Part shown: positions 55,440 to 64,000 of the stretch, in pieces
Numbering within the stretch: the first letter of the stretch is position 1
Layout: each line of letters starts with the position of its first letter
Assembly: GCA_028671895.1 (NCBI GenBank)
Contig: CM053796.1
Coordinates: 35,834,860-35,898,859, forward strand
Reading direction: 5' to 3'
Origin: Oenanthe sinensis
Taxonomy: Eukaryota > Streptophyta > Magnoliopsida > Apiales > Apiaceae
Length of the DNA: 64,000 nucleotides
Notes under the pieces: model-generated
Seen by the model: the letters and a program-made list of their open reading frames with translations, nothing else
The model's database searches: none
What the model was told of the DNA's origin: nothing
Made by a program: the position numbers and the translations under genes

Positions 55440-56040
55440 GGCGTTGCGTTAATGTGTTTTTGTGAGTTTTTTATGTGTAAAAGCTAGTGCTGCGGTTTAG
55501 TGGTCTGGTTTTGACTATAACATGTTTTGTTAGTAACACTCCAATGGTATGAATACATTTTTTTATAATTGTCGAAAATCATTTTTATCAGGAGTTTTTT
55601 TTACACCGGACTCAACTGCTTGATTTTCTAGACCCGTTTTAATATTCCCTCCTACTTATATCATGACATGTGTCTTTCGGTTGAGTCACCAATTAATCAT
55701 TTAACTCCATATAAATGACATGTTTCTGTCAATTAATCCTACCGATTTGGGGTGCTGCGAATGTGTCACTTTTTTATTAGATTACAACCCCTCCTTGACC
55801 CTTCAAAACCCCAACCCTCCCGACTAAAAACTTCCTAAACATGGTTTTTTAAATCCCGACCAACCCCACCCCTCCCAACCTCCGATCCAAATAAACCCTT
55901 AAGCATTCAAATATGGATAACACGGAGTAGATTTCTAGATGTCATTGCCAAAGATTGTCAAGTTTTTTTAGAAACTTGTACCTGTGCGCTGGATTATCAC
56001 CATATAACGAAGGTGGTAGGTTCAAGTCCCGCAATATAAG
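55440..56040. other. Intergenic region upstream of ABCG copy 1
   Basis: No supportable gene. GGTGGTAGGTTCAAGTCCCG at 56011-56030 has a perfect B-box-like core (GGTTCAAGTCC), and may be the end of a tRNA-derived SINE, but no matching A box was found upstream. Confidence 0.4.
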
Positions 56041-56330
56041 GTTGTGTTTGGTTGAGATGAATGAATATGGATGGAATGGAATGAGATTTGAACTATATTA
56101 TGAGTAAAAATTCAAAAATTTCATTTATTTCTCATTCCATTCATAACAATGTAAACTAAAAATAAAACTCATCAATTTGAGATAAATACTCCGTTCTCCC
56201 TCGTAACCATTTTCTTCTCAAATTTCATCATAGAAGTTTTGTTCTAATTCATTTTTGTTTCATATCCTCCCTCTCAACTCCATTATTTTGTACTTATTTT
56301 CACCCATTCCACATTCCATTCCAGCTGCAG
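56041..56330. mobile_element. Tourist-like MITE relative, right end missing
   Basis: Starts with GTTGTGTTTGGTTGAG and follows the interior of the split MITE at 13941-14070/26896-27064 block by block (GAATGG...GATTTGAACTA, CATTCCATTCATAAC, CATTTGAGAT-like, TTCTCTC). The terminal CCAAACACAAC is absent at the right, so this copy is truncated or recombined. Confidence 0.7.
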
Positions 56331-56602
56331 AATGCTTGCCTTTCCTATTCATCTTTTTTATTCTTTTTTACACTGCTTCCTTTGAAGAAGCTCTGCATGA
56401 TAGTTGCACTCAAAATAGGATTTTATTAGCTTAATGCTTAAATGTGCAAGCTGTGACACCTCAAGAGACTCGAATGGTGGAAGCAGATCATACTCATATT
56501 CACCCTCTCGGTCAGAATCTGACTAGTCAATGTCAAAATCTCACCGCTTGAAGAGTTTTGGGAAAGGAAAAGTGTGTAATCCCTATTCCATGTATGAAAT
56601 AA

Positions 56603-57105
56603 ACTGAAGATATGTTTACCCTCTTTGTTGCAGATTCTCGACTCTACGTGTTCTGTCAATCTTCATTTAAGCTCGATGATGATACCAAACTCAAATCATG
56701 GAAAGTATTAACAGATCCTCCTGTGAATGAACTTTCCGATGCTGTCATCTCCCATCTTGTTGTCCAACAACAACACGTTTTTCTACTATCCCACCTTCAT
56801 AATCATGTCTGAACCATCATGAGGGATCCCGATGAATACATCAGTGCTAATCCTTTAAGCAAAAAATCCGATGTCATGTGTGTAGTTGTACATGTGAATT
56901 TACATCAAAAAGTACTTTGTTCATAATACTCTGGCATCAAGCATGGGTCTTGGTGGAGGTTTTTTTACTTTTCCCTTTAAATGGACTAATGTCAGGAGTT
57001 GCAAGATTAACCATGATCTATGTGTTTCATCAGGTGGTCTTGCAGTGGTGAAAAGTTATAATGCAGTAGGATGTACATTGCAAGATTGTTATTTAATTTC
57101 TTTTT
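56603..57105 (+). pseudogene. Possible relic of an unidentified protein-coding gene
   Basis: Several short frames have protein-like composition in order along the + strand: LYVFCQSSFKLDDDTKLKSW from 56648, RDPDEYISANPLSKKSD at about 56822, and GLGGGFFTFPFKWTNV at about 56946, separated by stops and shifts. The SxKLDDDTKLKSWKVL part faintly recalls kelch/F-box type proteins, but I do not recognise the family. It could equally be non-coding. Confidence 0.25.
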
Positions 57106-57588
57106 AGGTTAATCCTGAGGAGCTCCTAGTAACAAATTATTGTCATATCACATATGGCCGGAGGTAAGGTCATCTATCTTTTTAATTCCTGGAATGTTCA
57201 AGATCTAGAAATGGTAGTTTCTATGCGCATTATAAAATATAATTTTTCATATATTTTTATAGATCATCACAAGGACTTGTATCAGAAAACAAAGGGAGTT
57301 GGCAGGGCACAGGTCGCTGCTGTGCCACAACTCAAATTAAGATGCGGATGTAGTAATTTGAGTTGATTGCCCTGCAACAACCTGTAACTAAGTGGCCGGA
57401 CCGCCACTAAAATGCTCACTTTTGAAACACGGCCGCTAAATCTATTTCTTACAACCTAATTCTAAACTGCAACTAAGATTATGAGGTTGCTCTGTCCCTG
57501 TATTAATCTTGGGAAAAAAACACGATAAAGTGATGAACTAATCCAAACGACCAGTATGTACATTAAAAAAAATTCTTGCAGAAAATGC
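57106..57588. other. Gene-free segment between the ABCG copies
   Basis: No supportable gene or repeat was seen. The boundary with the duplicated 3' flank of ABCG copy 2 is near 57588. Confidence 0.45.
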
Positions 57589-57988
57589 TACTAGCTACCG
57601 CAAATCATGAACATCCATAAAATGACTTCTACAAGTTTTGATACAGTGACTCACCTTAAACATCTATGAAACTATAACAAGCAATACTCGGTCCCTTCTC
57701 TGTTTGACACAAAACCAAATCTTTAACATTTAACATATGAACGCTACTGTAATATACAAGGGTGTTATCTAGAATCGCAGATATGCCTGTACAGGTGTGA
57801 TAAATATATAATCATAAAAGATGACATGTATAATTATCCTCCAAACTCCTAATTAATCCTAGGAAACCTACCTGATCGGTTCTTGATGGCAGCGTATACT
57901 TTCGCGGTATTATTGTCTTTGATGCAAAGCTACTACTGCAATGACCATACTCATCGTAATGAATGTTACAAAAAGTGGTACTCTGAAT

Positions 57989-60900
57989 TTACTTCTTTCT
58001 GAAGGTGACCAAACCAATGAAAGCTATGATCCTACTAACTACACCAGCAAGGATGAGAAAGGATATACGAAGACCCCAGTGATTAAGATTATAGCCAGTT
58101 TGTTGAAGTGCTCCACAGCGAGTTATCAACCACACTCCGTCATACCTGTAAACAGATTATATTAAACTTTATTCAATTATATGTTTGATATAAACTTGAT
58201 GCAAATATTAAATTCGATTTTTACTGCATTATCACATATTTTTTATCATTACCATCTGAATAATATATTTTTGGTGATTATTTTCCTTTTCACCTTTTTA
58301 CCAACACCTGTTTAAAAATTAAAGACACGTTTACATATTAACACTGGCACTGTCCATATGTTCAGCTTGTTCCTTGTTTCTAGAAGTGATGAAGGATATA
58401 TCTTTTGACTATTATGTAGAATTACAGATTTGAGATTACTATCAATCAAGCTCGAGCAAACATGCGAGAACTCCGTAAATTATATATAAATACATTCCAA
58501 ATTAAGATTCAAATCACTTTTCAGAGAACCAATCTATCCCCAAACCTTACTCTGCTGACTAAAATTCAGAATTGTGTTAAATATCATCCTACATTATATT
58601 CAATTATAAGCAAAGCTATAATTAGAGATATTCTACTGTACCTTTCTGCATTCGCAATCACAAATGCTTCCAGTGCCCATTTTGTGTAGCACAAGTTCGC
58701 CAATTTCTTAACAATATCATTAGTCCTAGAATTCTGAGTGGATATGAGAGTCAAAACAACAGGAAGAAGTACGGAGAGCTGCAAGATGTGAAATTGGCTC
58801 CAATTTATATGAGTAGATTATAAATCTTGTAGAACTCATTTAGTAAAGTTCCCTTACCAGCTGAGACGGTCCAGGTTCTAGGAATATGGCTAGGACATAT
58901 GCCATACCGGTTACACAGTATACAAGGCAGAGCAAGACAACATAGTTATCAGTGAAAGAAGATCTAGGGTTGCTGAAGAAATAAAACATTGACAGATACA
59001 CCAAAGGCTTAATAACCGTATTGAAATGGTCTATTGTATCTTTCGACAGAAAATGGGCTAAGCTGCTGATGCCAGCAGCACTTTCTCTCCAATATTGCAA
59101 CTTATCCAATGAAAATGATCTCAAAGCCGCAATTTTGCATAGAAGAGCTGAAATAAATAAGAACACAAAGTGAAGATAGATAAATTAGCATGATGATCAG
59201 GACCAAATAAAAGCATAGATACTTTGTTATATTGCTCGTTTGCTCTAAAAGTAAACCTTCTGACTTGCACTTTTGAATAAGTAGTTATTGTGTTCCCATG
59301 AGCACACATTAGAAAAACCGTATGAAAATTTTTATTGATGGCTTCTTTATGGATATCCTGAAGTGAACTTTATCTTCTGTCATCCTTATTAATTTCCCTG
59401 GGGAAAGACGCCAGCTAATTTGTTCACAGAACTCATGACAAGTCACAAAAGCCCAAAGAAGGCAATTACCAACCCATTGCCCTGCCTAGAATATGGTCTT
59501 TGGTTTGACAGACTCTGTTATAGAAATGTATCATATAAAAAGGTTGCTGAGTGGCAGTGTGACTTACAGACAGCAATGATGGTGTATGTATAACCAGGTG
59601 TGCCGAAGGTTTCATCACTGAATTTAGTAACAGATCCTAAGCACGCTCCGGCGAGTAATAATATAAGATAATCTATTGCTTGTATCCTAGCTTCCCGTAA
59701 TCGCTGCTTACCAACCCTGAAAATATTTTCACCATAAGTGAACTGGAATGTTATTGAAAAGGAAGAAGTTGCTCAATAATGGTTGGTAAACTAGGTTCCT
59801 TGGACATCTGATTCAAATATATATTAGCAAGGGGATACCGTAAGCATTTCATACTAATGCACATGTACATAAAGCTTAACACTAATAAACAGATTATCGG
59901 GGCATAAAATGAGGTGCAGTGTTTAACATGCAGAGTAACCTAATAAAGAATTAATATGGAATGTGGAAAAGAACAATTTACCTCCCAAGGAAATATTTGT
60001 ATTGAAGGAGAATGCCTGGAGTTTTCCGGTTAGATAAGTCTTTAGACCTCAAGAAGTTTTGTTCTATTCTGTCGCGCTGCCTTTCCATATTATACCTTAC
60101 ATCCTGCCAAATTTCTCCAGCAAAGGAATGTTCAATAGTTACATTATCTGCAAGATTTTTCTGGTTACCTAAATCTAGAACTGGTGTCAACTTAGCAAGT
60201 TCAATAGAAGCTTGTTTCATATCAGCAGGCACTGGATAATCATTACGAAGCATCCATCTGACAGGAAGATCCTTATAACTCACACCTGAATTTGGTTTAA
60301 CCATTCCTTCCAAAACATCAATAAAGTAGTCAGGAGGATTAACACGATCTGGGACAACAATTCCAATTTCAGAAAAATATTCTTCGACTTTTCTTATTGG
60401 TCCATGATAGACAGTAAGACCGCCTTTGGCTAGAAGTACCAAATCATCGAACATATTAAACAAGGTGTAGCTGAAAAATAAAATATACCAGATAAGAGTT
60501 AAACAAAGCTATAACAAACATGTGCAAGTAGTTTAAGAGTTTAAACAGTGCTTCATAGTATTTGACCTCTCCTCTCTTTAATAAGATAGTAGACCTTCTA
60601 AATTAGTTATTGTTTTCTTATTGTTGATATATCTACCACAAAGTGTACATTGACATAAACACTTTATGATGCATTATCACTGCTAATGTAGAAGACATGC
60701 CACAACATCATGTACTGCTGTTCTTGGTCACATTTGAAAGAATAAGAAGATCTTAGTTGAGGACATTCTACTATGTCTTTAATAAAGTGAAGCTACATAT
60801 GGAAGCATAAGTTATCTCGTGACCCACAAAAAATAGTCTAAAGACACGAAGGGTGACTAAAGATGGAAACCTTAAAGCTAGTATAGTTTTATCCACTCGT

Positions 60901-63397
60901 AAAAAGAAACAGAAGAATTGTGAGTAGGTTCAACTGCCAATGTGCCAAAGGAGAGATATAATTAACAAGCAAACTATAAGAAAAGTGAATATGGATATAA
61001 CTTTCAATATCTGTAGTTATGTTAATGTAGCTATTACCTAGGTTGGTGTACAACCATACAAATGTTTACCCCTTCAAGGGCTTCACGTCGAAGTGCTCTG
61101 AGAAGTAGCTGCGATGATGAACTGTCTAAACCAGACGTGGGTTCATCTAGGATTAGAAGTGATGGTTCCATCACCATTTCAAGGCCAACATTCACTCGCT
61201 TCCTCTGTCCACCAGAGATGCCTCGCTTCTCTACTGTTCCAACCACGGAATTCCTTACTTCCTGCAATCCCAGAGTCTCTATAACTCTTTCAACAATCAG
61301 AACTTTATCTGGCTTTGGCAAGTCTGCAGATAATCTTCAACAAAGCCCAGAGCAAAGATATATTACAATCTAGAAAGTGATCCTAGTCATTATAATTGCA
61401 AATAGAAAAGTGATAGTCATTATAATTGCAAATAGAAAAGTGATGAACCAATGATAGTCTTAATGCATTGAATATATTTACTTGATAGAAGTATGAATGA
61501 CAAAATTCATTCACACAAAAATCGCTTAATAAGCAAAACAGGCCTCCAGAGCTCCAGTGAGCTTTCTTGTCAACTAGAATATGAACTTCACAATAACATA
61601 CTCTGAAATTAGTCTGAATTGATTTATTAAACTTCATGACTTGATATTGTAGTTACACAAGAATCTGTTAAAGAATTCTAATAAAAATAAATCAACTTTT
61701 AGGTCAGTGATGCCTTTTAATCTCAAAAAAACCAAAGCAGGCTGAAAATGAATTATAAAATTATACAAAGAGAAAGACTGTTTAAAAGATTAACGAGTGA
61801 AAATAATGACATAGTTCAAAATATAAGATAAAATATGAAGGCAACCTTTATAGTGTTTCTTGGACATTTGAGACATTGGTGGTGCTTGAAATTGAGGAAT
61901 AATGTAGTGACATGTGATAAACAGACTATACATAGATAAAATCCTCGCATGACAATTTCTATTTTTTAGATATAGGATGATTTTTTTCCTGAACAGGATG
62001 AGAAAAATATTAGAGGAAAACAGTACTGGGATGTGCAGCTAAAATTTATTCACATACCTGCACCTTGCACTGAACCAAATATTCTCTTCTACAGTCAAGT
62101 TTCCATGTACAACATCATCCTGCGGCACGAACCCAGTAATCTTTTTGTATGACTGTATCGATGCCGCCTCTCCATTGATAAGAATTGAACCAGTGACTGT
62201 GCATCCAATTGCTTTTCCTGCCAAAGCAGTAAGAAATGTTGTTTTTCCAGCACCCGATGGCCCCATGAAAGCAGTTATGCGGCCAGGCATAATTTTCCCA
62301 GTAACACATCTCAAGATTTGTTTGCTTGTACCTTTTAAAGTAAGAGTTAGATCCCTGAAAGATATCTCAATTTTAGGTCGTTTTATTGTTTCTGTATTGG
62401 CAGCCATGTTAATTAATCCTGAGAAGGTTAGGTTTTCATTTTGCTGCTGAACTGCTTTCTCTTTTTCGAGTTGAGAATAAGCATAATTGAGCATTTGGCT
62501 ACGAGTGTGAATTTGCTTTCCTTTGAGCACTTTCTTTATCTTATTCTTGTATCCACTCTCCAAGCTGAAACTATCAGGGTCTTCTTCGGTTGCAAGTACC
62601 GTATTCACTACATCACTTGCATTCATTTCCTTTCTGTCACTACCAGCATCCTGTTGCTGAGAGGCACTTGTAATTACATGGTGCTCAACTTGTAATCGTT
62701 CATCTTCCATTTCAGTTCTAGAATGTTCAGGATACTTGACACTTTTTATGCGAGAGAATGTGCGAGATATTTGAGCTTGTAATCCTCTGGCATGTTTCTT
62801 AGCAGCTTCCTTTGCAGATATCCACCTTTCACGTGCCTTTGCTTTCTCATGTGCACTTAATGCTGCCCTTTCTCTAAATTTGGAAAGTCTCCTTTCTCGA
62901 GTGGAGAGAACTTGGTCTGAACAGTTGTACATAATTAGCAGAAGAGTGCTTAAACCAACCTGCAATGAGCAGTGATGAGATTATGTTGCAAGATACTTGA
63001 ATTTATTGTCATTTTCTAATGTTGATCTAATTACTGAGATTGTAGCGGTATTATATGTGCATGCATCAGTATTAAAGCAATAAGGAATTATAAGTATCCC
63101 TTGACTTAAAGCAACTACTGATAGTAACAGAGCAAATAATAAAATTACATTTGTACTATTACAATTATTACTCTTCTGACGTGCTGATGCTAAGTCATTC
63201 AAGCTCATATTTCCGGAGCCAAAATAATTATATTTGCATGGGCATTATAAAGAATTACAGGTGGCAAACAATCAAGCAGGGAACTTTATCAAGGCAATAT
63301 CGTTGGCTGATAGAAGAACTTACGATTAACAGTATTCCATACACATGTAATTTTTGATTTTCAGTACTTGGTCCACATGATGTCAACTTAAAGCATC
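57989..63397 (-). CDS. ABCG24/28-like half transporter, tandem copy 2 (5' part not in window)
   Basis: Eight exons corresponding to exons 7-14 of copy 1: 63324-63397, 62058-62959, 61038-61334, 59982-60470, 59568-59716, 58858-59147, 58642-58778, 57989-58145. Six have exactly the same length as in copy 1 and two are longer by 3 bp, so the frame is kept throughout, with no internal stop. Walker A GPSGAGKTT, signature ISGGQRKRV and Walker B LLILDEP are all intact, as are the C-terminal membrane exons. The exons for the signal peptide and Cys-rich extracellular region are not visible. About 200 bp upstream of the first visible exon, where copy 1 has its 35-bp exon, this copy has MITE-like sequence. 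The 5' exons may continue beyond the window, or the gene may be truncated. Confidence 0.88.
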
Positions 63398-63545
63398 CTG
63401 CAAGTTTTATGATGTCAAATTCTCTGTGAAGCAAGCCATCAGTATAATGCAAGTAGAACAAACTGTAAAACTCAGGTCTAGGGTAATTATTCACATAATA
63501 TATAAAGCTTATACAGCAAGATGTGTCATTTTGAAGTACTTGTAA

Positions 63546-63692
63546 GACCATCTCCAACCAAACTTAAAAAATGTACTTTTACACCATTTTGGTGTAAAAA
63601 TTCTCTCCAACCAAACTCTAAAAGTTGCACCAAAATGGTGTGACACCAAATTTGGTGCAACACCAAAATTTGATGTAACTTTTAGAGTTTTT
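63546..63692. mobile_element. MITE-like foldback sequence upstream of ABCG copy 2
   Basis: CTCTAAAAGTTGCACC (about 63615) and its imperfect inverted counterpart ending in AACTTTTAGAG (about 63687) enclose repeats of ACACCAAATTTGGTG type. The left flank contains ACCATCTCCAACCAAAC, a frequent hAT-type MITE terminus. Exact ends not determined. Confidence 0.55.
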
Positions 63693-64000
63693 ATAAAGGG
63701 TAAAGGGGCAAAAACAGCCCTGTGGTTTAATCATAGGAACAAATACACCCCTATGGTTCAATAAGGACCAAATACACCCTAAACTATCATTTATCAGGAT
63801 CAAAAAAGCCCTCACTGTTAATTATTAACAGACGTTAATGATACTTTCATACACATATGCTTATATATATTTATGCATGTATCCATTAGGTTTAAACTTA
63901 CAATATACACATGAAAGCAGAAAAATGAGAATTACGTTTTCAATCTCTTTTCTTCCAAATCTCATCTCATGAACTAAACAACTAACATGTATGATTTTTT
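63693..64000. repeat. Probable transposable-element end at the right edge
   Basis: AAAGGGGCAAAAACAGCCCTGTGG and following ACACCCCTATGG/ACACCCTAAACTA phrases resemble ends of plant DNA elements, but the second end is not in the window. No exon of ABCG copy 2 is recognisable here. Confidence 0.4.

Noticed and set aside
56011..56030. Possible tRNA gene suggested by GGTTCAAGTCCCG
   Set aside because: Only a B-box-like segment is present; no acceptor stem, A box or anticodon arm could be built. SINE remnant at most.

Overview
The window is nuclear DNA of a flowering plant, most likely a dicot. It is AT-rich, its genes are split by GT-AG introns, and its gene content is plant-typical: an MTB/METTL14 writer subunit, a plastid-type GET3B, a NATA1-like acetyltransferase and ABCG24/28-type half transporters. 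Transposable elements lie between and inside the genes. I cannot name the species from the sequence.

Layout. 1-366: last exon of a transketolase. 920-4886: two tandem NATA1-like GNAT genes. The first has lost its normal C-terminus, and a Pack-MULE-like element carrying a broken CDC48 ATPase fragment (2666-3985) lies between them. 4887-13894: about 9 kb of repeat-rich DNA without a supportable gene. It holds a tRNA-derived SINE with an internal 62-bp amplification, a probable non-autonomous Helitron, a diverged long direct repeat and a hairpin. 13895-27238: three nested insertions. A 12,820-bp Ty1/copia-type LTR retrotransposon on the minus strand (14071-26890; LTRs of 1,179 bp that look identical, 5-bp target duplication, PBS, PPT, gag, pol and a large extra reading frame) sits in a Tourist-like MITE, which sits in a Stowaway-like MITE.

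29137-46009 is the gene-dense part: an intronless LysM-RLK3-like pseudokinase (+), the m6A writer subunit MTB (-) and a plastid-type GET3B ATPase (+). MTB and GET3B are divergently arranged. 47.5 kb to the end: a tandem pair of ABCG24/28-like half transporters (-). The first is complete (14 exons, 1,105 codons). The second shows its last eight exons with matching lengths, and MITE-like DNA lies where its next upstream exon would be expected.

The most unusual feature is in the retrotransposon. Short quasi-palindromic motifs of the TATCCATCGATGGATA and TCAACTGATAA types recur densely in both LTRs and in the pol/extra-ORF spacer. They also recur inside low-complexity segments of all three coding regions, where they are read as Pro-Ser-Ile-Asp and Ser-Thr-Asp repeats. 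The extra ORF is one long frame cut by a single TAA, and gag and pol lie in different frames with a 22-nt overlap.

Exon models were built by hand from splice consensus, frame continuity and family resemblance. No database search was possible.
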